64,000 nt of DNA from Natronolimnohabitans innermongolicus JCM 12255 (GTDB lineage: Archaea; Halobacteriota; Halobacteria; Halobacteriales; Natrialbaceae): assembly GCF_000337215.1 (NCBI RefSeq), contig NZ_AOHZ01000061.1:56162-120161 (forward strand), read 5' to 3'. Numbering within the stretch: position 1 is the stretch's first letter; each line of letters begins with the position of its first letter. The notes under the pieces are model-generated. The model did not search any database and was not told where the DNA came from. It saw only the letters and a program-made list of their open reading frames with translations. Below are positions 42,630-50,657 of the stretch, one piece after another. The translations under genes and the position numbers were made by a program.

Positions 42630-43649
42630 TCACGACTCGAGGGGCACCACCAGCGCCTCGCCGTCGCGCTCGAACGTCGTTCCGAACGGCTCGGACAGGG
42701 CACGCATCCGTCGCCGAGACCACGCGGCCGCGTCCGGACTCGCCTCGTGGACCGCACAGCCGTCGATCTCGGTCGGCTCGAGCCGGAGGTCCTCGAGCGT
42801 TCCGTCCGAAGCCACGGCCAGCACGAACAGGAAGCTCCGATCGTTTCGCAGGTCGTCGTCGACCGCGTAGTCGTCGACGAAATCGCCCGCGTCGTAGAGT
42901 ATCGGCGCCCCTTCGTCGACCTCGATCCCCTGGAACACGTGGGCGCTGTGGCCGTGGATCACGTCGACGCCCGCCTCGACCAGCCAGCGGCCGAACGCTC
43001 GGAACGACTCGGGCGGCTCCGTCACCATGTTCGGTCCCCAGTGCAGCGAGGCGACCAGCAGGTCGGGATCGGTCTCCCGGGCGCGCTCGAGCGCCTCGCG
43101 AACCCGCTCTCGGGTTTCCTCGTTCTCGCGGTCGATCTCGATCCAGGCGGTCCCCGGCGACGTCGCGTCGGCCGCGTACTCGGGCGTGTTGTCGGTGAAC
43201 GAACACACGGCTACCTCGAGGCCGTGGGCGTCGCCGCCATCTCCGCCGCCGACCGTCACCACCGCCGGCTCGAGCGCTTCGTCGATCGTCTCGCCCGCGC
43301 CGCTCCGTTCGATACCGGCCGTGTCCAGGTGCTCGAGCGTGTCCCGCAGCGCCGCTTCTTCGTAGTCGAGCACGTGGTTGTTCGCGAGCGCACAGCCGTC
43401 CACGCCGGCGGCCTCGAGCGCGGGCACCGCCCAGTCCGGGTTCGCTCGGAAGTGAAAGGGGCGACGGGTTCGGCGCCACTTCTTCCCGCGCGTCGAGAGC
43501 GCACACTCGAGGTTGATCACGAGCGCGTCGAGTTCCCGCAGGCGCTCGAGGACGGTTCCCCAGACTGCGTCGACTGACCGACTTCGCTGGCGGTCGTCGA
43601 CCAGCCGCCCGAGCATCACGTCGCCCGTGAAGCCGATTCGAAGGGCCAT
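42630..43649 (-). CDS. CapA-family metallophosphatase-like protein
   Basis: 339 aa. CapA/PgsA domain related to calcineurin-like phosphatases: FTGDVMLGRLVDD, VINLECALST, ANNHVLDYEEAALRDTLEHL, VASLHWGPNMVTEPP and VIHGHSAHVFQGIE carry the conserved Asp, Asn and His. Named from Bacillus poly-gamma-glutamate biosynthesis, but haloarchaeal members are mostly uncharacterised. No signal peptide, so cytoplasmic. Upstream of pyrH-lysS on the same strand with a 121-nt gap, thus possibly a separate transcript. Confidence 0.85.
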   Translation of the reverse strand: MALRIGFTGDVMLGRLVDDRQRSRSVDAVWGTVLERLRELDALVINLECALSTRGKKWRRTRRPFHFRANPDWAVPALEAAGVDGCALANNHVLDYEEAALRDTLEHLDTAGIERSGAGETIDEALEPAVVTVGGGDGGDAHGLEVAVCSFTDNTPEYAADATSPGTAWIEIDRENEETRERVREALERARETDPDLLVASLHWGPNMVTEPPESFRAFGRWLVEAGVDVIHGHSAHVFQGIEVDEGAPILYDAGDFVDDYAVDDDLRNDRSFLFVLAVASDGTLEDLRLEPTEIDGCAVHEASPDAAAWSRRRMRALSEPFGTTFERDGEALVVPLES

Positions 43650-43799
43650 ACGGAACGTATGCGGGCCATGGTGAAAATGCCGACACCGCTCGCCCCGAAC
43701 ATCAGCAATCGACGCTGGTCGGCTTTCGTTCCCCGAACGAGGCCGACCGAGGCACGCAGCGACTCGGGAACTCGTCTTCCGCCGTTCGATAGTTGACCG

Positions 43800-43862
43800 C
43801 CCTTTCGTTCCCGGGCGGGACTGAAAGGGGCCACGAACGCCGGTCCCAACCGGCGTTCGTGG
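43800..43862. repeat. Two adjacent strong hairpins
   Basis: Hairpin 1: arms 43800-43812 and 43817-43829, pairing 12 of 13 positions including one G-U, loop GGGC. Hairpin 2: arms 43831-43843 and 43850-43862, a perfect 13-bp stem with loop TCCCAA. They sit in the 260-nt gap between the divergent capA-like and moaE genes, about 50 nt before the moaE start. They could be a leader RNA structure, a transcription boundary or a palindromic repeat. No poly-T tract follows. Confidence 0.7.
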
Positions 43863-43909
43863 GGGGTTTCGTCGACAGCTACAAACCCCGACGCCGCCAT
43901 GTGACAGGT

Positions 43910-44743
43910 ATGTACGTACTCGGTATCTGCGACCGCGGGGCCGACCGCGACGCCGTCAAGCGCGCGGTCGATCGAACGGTCGACTGTCTCGAGCGACGCG
44001 GCCGCGTCGGCGTCGTCAGCTACGACGCGACGATCGCCGACGGCCAGGCCATCCACGAGTCGAACGTCGTCGGCGGCGACGTCAGCTACGAACTGGGCGC
44101 CGACGGCGACTGGGCGGCGTCGGGAACGGGGCTGAACGTCGCCAACGCGCTGGATCGGCTGGCCGTCGAGTGCGAGTACGCGGTCGTCACCGGCATCTCA
44201 GACCTCCGCTATCCAACGGTTCTCATCGGCGACCGGGCGAGCGACCACTCCGACGACGACGTGCTCGCCGCCGTCGACGCACCCGGCGACCTCGACGTCG
44301 ACGCCGTCGCCGACGCGCTCGAGGAAACCGAGCCACACCGAACCCTCGAGTCGCTGGTCGCTCGCGTCAAGCGCTCGCCGAACGCCGACCGCTCGGGAGC
44401 CATCGCGACCTTCACGGGACGCGTCCGCGCGAAAGACGACCCCGACGACGCGCGAACGGAGTACCTCGAGTTCGAGAAGTACGAGGGCGTCGCCGACGAG
44501 CGAATGGCGGCCCTCGAGGCCGACCTCGAGGAACGTGAGGGCGTCCTCGAGGTGGAACTCCACCACCGAACCGGCGTCGTGAGAGACGGCGAGGACATCG
44601 TGTTCGTCGTCGTCCTCGCGGGCCACCGCACCGAGGCGTTTCGGACCGTCGAAGACGGGATCAACCGCCTGAAAGACGAAGTTCCGCTGTTCAAGAAGGA
44701 GGTTACCGTCGACGACGAGTTCTGGGTCCACGAGCGCACGTGA
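43910..44743 (+). CDS. moaE: Molybdopterin synthase catalytic subunit (MoaE) with MobB-like N-terminus
   Basis: 277 aa, about twice the size of plain MoaE. The N-terminal 120 residues (MYVLGICDRGADRD, VGVVSYDATIADG, VAVECEYAVVTGISDLRYPTVLIGD-type segments) resemble a MobB-like domain without a P-loop. Residues about 150-275 are MoaE: SGAIATFTGRVRAKDD, TEYLEFEKYEGVADERMAALEADL, VELHHRTGVVRDGEDIVFVVVLAGHRTEAF and the C-terminal VPLFKKEVTVDDEFWVHE with the catalytic Lys residues. Transfers sulfur with MoaD to make molybdopterin. A MobB-MoaE fusion is common in haloarchaea. ATG 43910 is the first in-frame start after the hairpins. Confidence 0.9.
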   Translation: MYVLGICDRGADRDAVKRAVDRTVDCLERRGRVGVVSYDATIADGQAIHESNVVGGDVSYELGADGDWAASGTGLNVANALDRLAVECEYAVVTGISDLRYPTVLIGDRASDHSDDDVLAAVDAPGDLDVDAVADALEETEPHRTLESLVARVKRSPNADRSGAIATFTGRVRAKDDPDDARTEYLEFEKYEGVADERMAALEADLEEREGVLEVELHHRTGVVRDGEDIVFVVVLAGHRTEAFRTVEDGINRLKDEVPLFKKEVTVDDEFWVHERT

Positions 44744-44881
44744 GCGTGTCGGCGACGGCGCGCTCGAGTTTCGAACATATTATATTCCATGACCTATCGA
44801 TTCAAAATACTCCACTGGACGGATCCCACGACAGTCTATTGCCGATGGTAGTCCAATCGGAGATAATGAATTAGCTCCGGC

Positions 44882-44888
44882 TATAAAA
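44882..44888 (+). promoter_or_regulatory. Distal TATA box (long form of the DUF7123-like gene)
   Basis: TATAAAA, centred 28 nt before GTG 44913. That codon is in frame with the small gene and would add 38 residues. Confidence 0.45.
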
Positions 44889-44996
44889 CGTCTCGAGCGA
44901 TTTTAGCAACTAGTGAACGATATCGAAACTGAGAATAAAACGTCCATTACCCCCCAGATCCCTGAACACAAACGAACTCCCACTAACCATCCTCCC

Positions 44997-45003
44997 TTTA
45001 TAA
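44997..45003 (+). promoter_or_regulatory. Proximal TATA box of the DUF7123-like gene
   Basis: TTTATAA, centred 27 nt before ATG 45027, a near-ideal haloarchaeal core promoter for a leaderless mRNA. Confidence 0.75.
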
Positions 45004-45026
45004 CATATCCCCGCCACAAGCGGCAG

Positions 45027-45272
45027 ATGTCGATGAGCACGACAGCCCAACCCTCCACGGAACACAAAGAACAACGCCTGAAAGCCTACCTCCGCGAACG
45101 CGCAGAAGACGGAGAGCTGTACTTCAAAGGCAAGTTCATCGCGGACGACGTCGGCATGTCGCCCAAAGAGATCGGCGCGCTGATGGTCAAACTCTCGGAG
45201 TCGGCGACCGACCTCGAGGTCGAGAAGTGGTCGTACACGAGCGCGACGACCTGGCGCGTCGAGCCGGCGTGA
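45027..45272 (+). CDS. Small winged-helix-like conserved protein (DUF7123-like)
   Basis: 81 aa: a charged start, then EHKEQRLKAYLRERAEDGELYFKGKFIADDVGMSPKEIGALMVKLSESATDLEVEKWSYTSATTWRVEPA-type content, which reads as a short winged-helix (three helices then two strands). Likely a nucleic-acid-binding protein of a haloarchaea-specific family; I link it to DUF7123 from memory. ATG 45027 is supported by the TATA box 27 nt upstream. A longer form starting at GTG 44913 is possible from the distal promoter. Confidence 0.78.
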   Translation: MSMSTTAQPSTEHKEQRLKAYLRERAEDGELYFKGKFIADDVGMSPKEIGALMVKLSESATDLEVEKWSYTSATTWRVEPA

Positions 45273-45548
45273 TCGCTGTCGTGTTTCGGCGCGAACGATC
45301 ACCACGGTCACACGCCATCCAACACACACGCACACACTGACCGTACCCTGAACGCACGCTGAACCGTTGACGCGACGGATCTCCGATCCGTCCGACGACA
45401 GGCACGCCGGACTCCAGTGGGTCCGCGTCGCCCCCAATTGGTCCCTTCCTTCCGCGATGGGCCGACTGCGGTGTCGGCCCCGCAACTTCGTCCGAGTAGT
45501 CGCGACCTCGACGACAGCCGATTTATACTGCGGGGCCCTGACTCACCG
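45273..45548. other. 276-nt intergenic region
   Basis: No gene seen. It contains a CA-rich stretch (about 45320-45340) and ends with the promoter of the following protease gene. An Arg-rich frame across it is not credible. Confidence 0.4.
45522..45528 (+). promoter_or_regulatory. TATA box of the second site-2 protease gene
   Basis: TTTATAC, centred 24-27 nt before the tandem ATG codons at 45549 and 45552, fitting a leaderless transcript. Confidence 0.65.
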
Positions 45549-46703
45549 ATGATGGAGGACCCCGAATCGGCCGGAGTCGGGACGTCGCAGTCGACGGAGC
45601 CGGGATTCCGGGACGGACCGCCGCTCGAGCGCATCGAGTCGGTCTTTCGAGTCTACGAACGACGGACTGACGGCGAGCAATTGCTCTACTACGGCGACCC
45701 GCTGGTCCACCCCGAACGGGCGATTCAGGAGCTGTGGCCCGTGTTCCGCGAAAACGGCTACGAAGCGCGGCTGACGAGACGCCACGGCGAGATCGTCCTC
45801 GTCGCCGAACCGGTCAGTATCGGCGTCGACGGGATCCCGTGGACGAACGTCTTCCTGTTGCTGGCGACGGTCGTTTCGACGATGTTCGCCGGGGCGCTGT
45901 GGTACCAGATTGACCCCTTTGCGAACCCGACCGACGTCTGGCGCGCCTGGCCGTTCACCGTCGCGGTGCTCGGCGTTCTCGGCGTCCACGAGTTGGGACA
46001 CTACGTTATGAGTCGCTACCATCAGGTCGACGCCTCGCTGCCGTACTTCATTCCCTTCCCGACGATCATCGGAACGATGGGCGCCGTGATCAAGCTCAAG
46101 GGACAGATGCCGAACCGGAAGGCGCTGTTCGACATCGGCGTCGCCGGACCGCTGGCCGGGCTCGTCGCCACGGTCGCGGTCACCGTCATCGGGCTACACC
46201 TACCGCCGACGACGGTTCCGGAGGCGGTCGCACAGGAGGGCGAGGGCGCGATTCAACTCGGCATCCCGCCGATGCTCGAGTTGATCGCGGCGGCGACCGA
46301 TCAGCCGCTGTACCTGGACGATCCGACGACGAACGTCAACCCCGTCGTCGTCGGGGCCTGGGTCGGGATGTTCATCACGTTCCTCAACCTGATCCCCGTC
46401 GGACAGCTCGACGGCGGGCACATCCTCCGGGCGATGGCCGGCGAGTACCACGCGACGATCAGTTCGCTCGTCCCGGGCGTCCTGTTCGTCCTCGCCGGCT
46501 ACCTCTACTACGTGGCCGACTACGGCCTGCAGACCGTCTTCATCTGGGTCTTCTGGGGGTTCCTGACGGCCGTTTTCGCCGCCGCGGGAGCCGCGCGGCC
46601 GATCACGGACGAACAACTCGATCCCGGTCGGTACGCCGTTGGCCTGCTCACGTTCGGACTCGGCGCGCTCTGTTTCATGCCCGTGCCGTTGCAGGTGGTC
46701 TAA
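45549..46703 (+). CDS. Site-2 protease family intramembrane metalloprotease
   Basis: 384 aa with about six to seven membrane helices. Zinc site HELGH in VLGVHELGHYVMSRYHQVDASLPYF-type context and the second motif NLIPVGQLDGGHILRAM. A soluble N-terminal region of about 100 residues (RIESVFRVYERRTDGEQLLYYGDPL) precedes the membrane core and there is no PDZ domain, so it differs from the 38-40 kb paralogue. This plan matches the plant EGY/cyanobacterial-type S2P group. Two consecutive ATG codons start the gene; I list the first. Confidence 0.9.
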   Translation: MMEDPESAGVGTSQSTEPGFRDGPPLERIESVFRVYERRTDGEQLLYYGDPLVHPERAIQELWPVFRENGYEARLTRRHGEIVLVAEPVSIGVDGIPWTNVFLLLATVVSTMFAGALWYQIDPFANPTDVWRAWPFTVAVLGVLGVHELGHYVMSRYHQVDASLPYFIPFPTIIGTMGAVIKLKGQMPNRKALFDIGVAGPLAGLVATVAVTVIGLHLPPTTVPEAVAQEGEGAIQLGIPPMLELIAAATDQPLYLDDPTTNVNPVVVGAWVGMFITFLNLIPVGQLDGGHILRAMAGEYHATISSLVPGVLFVLAGYLYYVADYGLQTVFIWVFWGFLTAVFAAAGAARPITDEQLDPGRYAVGLLTFGLGALCFMPVPLQVV

Positions 46704-46748
46704 GTCTAAGCGCTCGCCGCCGATCGTGCCCCGGGCTACGCGGTGCCC

Positions 46749-47666
46749 TTACTCTCCGTGCGTATACCCGCAGTCTTCGAGTTCGTCGCCGTCGAGCGTG
46801 ACCCCCGCAGCCGGGTCCGTGACCGTTCCGAGCACCGAGAGTTCGACGTCGATCGCCGAACGAACCGCCTCGAGCGCATCGTCCGGAACCGTCGCGACGA
46901 GTTCGAAGTCCTCGCCGAACGTGGTCGCTCGCTCGAGGACCTCGGTCTCGTCGTCGACGAGGTCCTGGAGCGTTTCGGAGACTGGAATCGGCGCCGATTC
47001 GATCGCGAACCCGCAGTCGCTGGCGGCCGCGAGCTGGTGGAGCGAGCGGGCGAGCCCGTCGCTCGAGTCCATCAGCGCCGTCGCGTGGGGGGCGAGCGCC
47101 CGACCCGCGGCCACGCGAGGTTCGAAACAAAAACAGTCGTTCGCTCGCTCGAGGGCGTCGGCATCGCCCTCGACGGCGTCGCCGTCTCGAGCCCCGCGTT
47201 CGAACAGCTCGAGGGCGGCGGCGCTGCGGCCCAGGGTTCCGGTCACGCAGACGAGATCCCCGGGTTCGGCCCCGCTACGGGGGACGGGATCGTCGGTTCG
47301 CCCGATCGCGGTCGTCGTGACGGTGAACTCCTGGTGGTCGTCCAGGTCGCCGCCGACGTACTCGGCTCCGACGCGTTCGCAGACGTCGGTCGCGCCGCGA
47401 ACGAACTCGAGGAGTTCCTCGCGGTCGAACTCGGGGGCGGCGTAGGCTGCGACCGCCGCGGTCGCCTCGGCGCCCATCGCGGCGACGTCCGATAGCGACG
47501 CGCCGACCGATCGCCAGCCGGCCGTGTACCGCGTCGTCCCCGCGGGAAAGTCCGTCCGCTCGTGGAGCATGTCCGTCGTAATCACGAGGTCGTCGACGAC
47601 GGCGGCGTCGTCGCCGACGGGCTCGAGTTCGTCTTCCAGCAGCGCCAGCGCGGCGCGTTCGTCCAT
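46749..47666 (-). CDS. thiL: Thiamine-monophosphate kinase
   Basis: 305 aa. Phosphorylates thiamine monophosphate to thiamine pyrophosphate. Conserved Asp-rich and glycine motifs: VGDDAAVVDDLVITTDML, GWRSVGASLSDVAAMGA, YVGGDLDD, VCVTGTLGRSAAALEL, LMDSSDGLARSLHQLA and FGEDFELVATV. Belongs to the PurM/ThiL superfamily. The ATG at 47664-47666 is preferred because MDERAALALLEDEL is the family start; the longer frame adds a hydrophobic-basic tail not seen in ThiL. Divergent from the S19e gene. Confidence 0.92.
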   Translation of the reverse strand: MDERAALALLEDELEPVGDDAAVVDDLVITTDMLHERTDFPAGTTRYTAGWRSVGASLSDVAAMGAEATAAVAAYAAPEFDREELLEFVRGATDVCERVGAEYVGGDLDDHQEFTVTTTAIGRTDDPVPRSGAEPGDLVCVTGTLGRSAAALELFERGARDGDAVEGDADALERANDCFCFEPRVAAGRALAPHATALMDSSDGLARSLHQLAAASDCGFAIESAPIPVSETLQDLVDDETEVLERATTFGEDFELVATVPDDALEAVRSAIDVELSVLGTVTDPAAGVTLDGDELEDCGYTHGE

Positions 47667-47796
47667 ACTGCTGGGTTTCGGTCCCAGGACGAAAAACGAC
47701 CCGGACCGCGCCGGAACCGTCACTGCCGTCGACAGATCGCGACCGGAGACGGGACGTCAGTACCGGCCGCTACCGAAATCGGCTCGCGGAGAGCGG

Positions 47797-47815
47797 GGCG
47801 GACGCAACGTCCGCC
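47797..47815. repeat. 8-bp hairpin with CAA loop
   Basis: GGCGGACG at 47797-47804 pairs with CGTCCGCC at 47808-47815. It lies in the 219-nt divergent spacer between thiL and rps19e, about 40 nt before the rps19e TATA box. Similar in design to the short hairpins at 3.3-3.5 kb. Confidence 0.5.
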
Positions 47816-47854
47816 TTCGGCGCCAGCCGGACGCTGCGCGAGAGATACGATGGT

Positions 47855-47861
47855 CTTAAAT
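47855..47861 (+). promoter_or_regulatory. TATA-like box of rps19e
   Basis: CTTAAAT centred 28 nt before ATG 47886, consistent with a leaderless ribosomal-protein transcript. Confidence 0.55.
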
Positions 47862-47885
47862 GCCGCCGACGGGAACCAGACGCCA

Positions 47886-48341
47886 ATGGCTACGATGTAC
47901 GACGTTCCGGCGGACGACCTCATCGAGGCGCTCGCCGACGAACTCGAGGACCGACTCGACGAACCCGACTGGAGCAAGTTCACCAAAAGCGGCGTCGACC
48001 GCGAGCTCCCACCGGAACAGGAGGACTTCTGGGCCACCCGCGCGGCCAGCCTCCTGCGGAAGGTCGCCGACCGCGGTCCCGTCGGCGTCGAGCGGCTCTC
48101 GACCGAGTACGGCGGCTCCAAGAGCGGCTCGAACCGCTACCAGGTCGCCCCCGACAAGCGCGCCGACGGCTCGAAGAACCTCATCCGAACGATCCTCCAG
48201 CAGCTCGAGGAAGAGGATCTCGTCGAGACCGCCGAGGGCGAGGGACGACGCATCACCGCAGAGGGACAGAGCCTGCTCGACGACACCGCCGGCTCCGTTC
48301 TCGAGGAACTCGACCGTCCGGAACTCGAGCGCTACGCGTAG
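47886..48341 (+). CDS. rps19e: 30S ribosomal protein S19e
   Basis: 151 aa, standard length. MATMYDVPADDLIEALADEL, then WATRAASLLRKVADRGPVGVERLSTEYGG and the basic SKSGSNRYQVAPDKRADGSKNLIRTILQQLE are the S19e signature; the C-terminus is the usual winged-helix end (GRRITAEGQSLLDDTA). Archaeal/eukaryotic small-subunit protein absent from bacteria. It heads the cluster with the PDCD5-family gene, an arrangement common in archaea. ATG 47886 agrees with the TATA position. Confidence 0.96.
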   Translation: MATMYDVPADDLIEALADELEDRLDEPDWSKFTKSGVDRELPPEQEDFWATRAASLLRKVADRGPVGVERLSTEYGGSKSGSNRYQVAPDKRADGSKNLIRTILQQLEEEDLVETAEGEGRRITAEGQSLLDDTAGSVLEELDRPELERYA

Positions 48342-48445
48342 AGACGAGCACCCGTTTTCACGTCGCAGCAACCCGCGAGCACCGCCAGTAGCGACGCCGG
48401 TCCGTAATCATTTTCCGCCGGGCGACCCAACGTGGTCGTATAGCT

Positions 48446-48796
48446 ATGAGCGGCGCACCTGACGAGGAGAAACTCGAGGAACTGCGACAGCAGAAGATGG
48501 AAGAGCTCCAGGACCGCGCGGAGGGTCAGCAGGGCGACGCCGGACAGGAGGCGGCCAAACAGCAGGCCGAAGCCCAGAAGAACGCCCTCCTTCGCCAGCA
48601 CCTGACCGACGAGGCGCGAAAGCGACTCAACACGGTCAAGATGAGCAAGCCGGAGTTCGGCGAACAGGTCGAACGACAGGTCGTCACCCTGGCTCGCAGC
48701 GGCCGCATTCAGGGCAAGATCGACGACGACAAGATGAAACAGCTCCTTCAGGAACTCAAGCCCGATTCCCAGAGCTTCGACATCAAGCGGCGCTGA
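48446..48796 (+). CDS. PDCD5/TFAR19-family DNA-binding protein
   Basis: 116 aa. N-terminal long charged helix ([20 protein letters not shown]), a Gln/Ala-rich linker and the conserved core [53 protein letters not shown] helices that define PDCD5. Archaeal members bind DNA non-specifically; the exact role is unsettled. Downstream of rps19e as in many archaea. Its stop shares one base with the next start (TGATG), indicating coupling. Confidence 0.93.
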   Translation: MSGAPDEEKLEELRQQKMEELQDRAEGQQGDAGQEAAKQQAEAQKNALLRQHLTDEARKRLNTVKMSKPEFGEQVERQVVTLARSGRIQGKIDDDKMKQLLQELKPDSQSFDIKRR

Positions 48797-49395
48797 TGGA
48801 GCTCGGACTGCTCTACAGCGGCGGCAAGGACTCGACGCTCGCGGCCCTTCTCCTCGAGGAGTTTTACGACGTGACGCTCGTGACGGGACACTTCGGCGTC
48901 AGCGACGACTGGGAACACGCCCGCGCGACCGCCGACCGCCTCGGGTTCGCGTTCGAGCGCCTCGAACTCGACTCGGAGGTCGCCCGTGAGGCCGCCGACA
49001 GGATCCGCGAGGACGGTTTTCCGCGCAACGGCATCCAGCGGGTCCACCAGCACGCACTCGAGCGACTGGCCGCCGCGGAGCCCGGATACGACGCCGTCGC
49101 CGACGGGAGCCGACGGGACGATCGCGTGCCGACGGTCTCCCGAGCGCAGGCCCAGAGCCTCGAGGATCGCCACGACGTCGACTACATCGCCCCGCTCTCG
49201 GGGTTCGGTCGCACCGCCGTCGACCGGCTCGTCGAGGCCCGACTCGAGGTGACCGTCGGCCCGAGCGAGGAGATCGACCGAGCCGACTACGAGGCGGAGT
49301 TACGGCGCCTCATCGCCGACGCGGACGGCCCCCAAGCTGTCGACGAGATCTTTCCGGATCACACGCAGACGTACGTGACGGACGTCTACCGGTAA
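48796..49395 (+). CDS. PP-loop ATP-pyrophosphatase, Dph6/ExsB-like
   Basis: 199 aa. Adenine-nucleotide alpha-hydrolase fold with the PP-loop SGGKDS at residues 9-14 (LLYSGGKDSTLAALLL), so it activates a carbonyl or carboxylate as an adenylate. Later motifs are AVADGSRRDDRVPTVSRAQAQSLE and YIAPLSGFGRTAVDRLVE. Related proteins include diphthamide synthetase Dph6 and tRNA-modifying enzymes, but this one is shorter and haloarchaea-typical, so the substrate is not assigned. Its 1-nt overlap with the PDCD5 gene and proximity to rps19e hint at a translation-linked modification. Confidence 0.8.
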   Translation: MELGLLYSGGKDSTLAALLLEEFYDVTLVTGHFGVSDDWEHARATADRLGFAFERLELDSEVAREAADRIREDGFPRNGIQRVHQHALERLAAAEPGYDAVADGSRRDDRVPTVSRAQAQSLEDRHDVDYIAPLSGFGRTAVDRLVEARLEVTVGPSEEIDRADYEAELRRLIADADGPQAVDEIFPDHTQTYVTDVYR

Positions 49396-49447
49396 GCCGG
49401 TGAGACGCCGTCGCTGTTGACGTCGAGGGACTATTTATGCGACGCCG

Positions 49448-50515
49448 TCAGTTGGTGAACTCGAACCTGGCGCCGCCGCTCTCGCTTTCCGTGATCGTCA
49501 CCGACCAGCCGTGGGCGTCGGCGATCGCACGAACGATCGCGAGGCCGAGTCCGGAGCCGTCCGCCGCGGTGGAGTACCCCTGCTCGAGGACCATCTCGCG
49601 TTCGTCTTCGGGGATCCCCGGGCCGTCGTCCTCGATGAAGAACCCGCTCGAGCAGGGGCCGACGCGGATGTGGACGTCGTCGGAGCCGTGCGCTACCGAG
49701 TTCCGAAAGCAGTTTTCGAAGAGTCGCTTGGCGCGCAACGGATCGACCTGGAGCGTTCGGTGGCCGACGACTTCGTACGTCGCGTCCGCGGTTTCCGTCG
49801 CCGCCCAGGCGTCGCCGGCGAGTTCGGCGAGCGGGACGTCGTAGGTTTCCTCGACTTGCGTCCCGCTGCGGGCGACCGACAACGATTCCTCGATCAAGTT
49901 GTCCATCCGCACCAGCGCCGCGTCGACCTCCGTCAGATGTTCTGCCTTCCCGGTCTGGAACGCCGCGTCGAGTCGCCCCTGGGCGACGCTCAGCGGATTT
50001 CGAAGGTCGTGGCTGACGACGCTTGCGAACTCCTCGAGGCGCTCGCTCTGGCGGCGCGCCTCGCGGGTCGCGATCCGCTGTTTGATGTCGAAGAGGCCGG
50101 CGATCGTCCCGGCGCCGACGCCGAGCGTTCCGCCCATCAACAGCAGGTACAGCGGGGAGTGAGCGCCAGTTCCCTCGAGGTAGGCCACGTAGAGGTGAAG
50201 CGACGTGACGACGAACGCGGCGAGAAAGCCCCCGAGCGCGTACGCGAAGACGGTGAGGCGATCCCTGATCGAGATACCCTGCGCGACCAGAAACCGATCG
50301 GCGAGGACGACCGCAGTCGCCGTCACCAGCGGAAAGATGCTCTCGAGGAGCGCCTGCGTCGTCACGCTCTCGCCGGCGATTCGAACGCCGATCGTCGCCG
50401 CGAGAACGAATCCGAGCACCGAAAGCGGAGAAACCGGCAACTGATCACCGATCTCCGAAACCCAGTCGTCGACCACACCTTGCACGAGCAAACGCAGTAC
50501 GTAGAGAGATATCAA
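49448..50515 (-). CDS. Membrane sensor histidine kinase
   Basis: 355 aa. About four to five hydrophobic helices in residues 30-143 (LSVLGFVLAATIGVRIAG, LVTATAVVLADRFL, VFAYALGGFLAAFVVTSLHLYVAYL, YLLLMGGTLGVGAGTIAGLF) form the sensor. HisKA with His169 (FASVVSHDLRNPLSVAQGRL), then HATPase_c with FENCFRNSVAHG, EDDGPGIPEDERE and GSGLGLAIVRAIADAHG. The stimulus is unknown, probably membrane-related. Haloarchaeal kinases of this kind are frequent; no response regulator is adjacent. It is divergent from hisS. Confidence 0.9.
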   Translation of the reverse strand: MISLYVLRLLVQGVVDDWVSEIGDQLPVSPLSVLGFVLAATIGVRIAGESVTTQALLESIFPLVTATAVVLADRFLVAQGISIRDRLTVFAYALGGFLAAFVVTSLHLYVAYLEGTGAHSPLYLLLMGGTLGVGAGTIAGLFDIKQRIATREARRQSERLEEFASVVSHDLRNPLSVAQGRLDAAFQTGKAEHLTEVDAALVRMDNLIEESLSVARSGTQVEETYDVPLAELAGDAWAATETADATYEVVGHRTLQVDPLRAKRLFENCFRNSVAHGSDDVHIRVGPCSSGFFIEDDGPGIPEDEREMVLEQGYSTAADGSGLGLAIVRAIADAHGWSVTITESESGGARFEFTN

Positions 50516-50657
50516 CGTATGGGAATATCCCGTCAGCGGAGACGTATTACCAACCTGTCGCTGGGTCGAACGAAATTACGCGGCGACTCGTCGACCCGGA
50601 CGGCCAGCGTCGCGGTCAATAACAGCATAGAAGTTCGCCCTGCTCGAACGACCCTGT

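Larger units (their letters stand above)
44744..45026 (+). other. AT-rich upstream region with two promoters
   Basis: 283 nt markedly richer in A and T than the flanks. TATA boxes lie at 44882-44888 and 44997-45003. Each is followed about 27-29 nt later by an in-frame start codon of the small gene below (GTG 44913 and ATG 45027). No other gene is evident. Confidence 0.6.
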
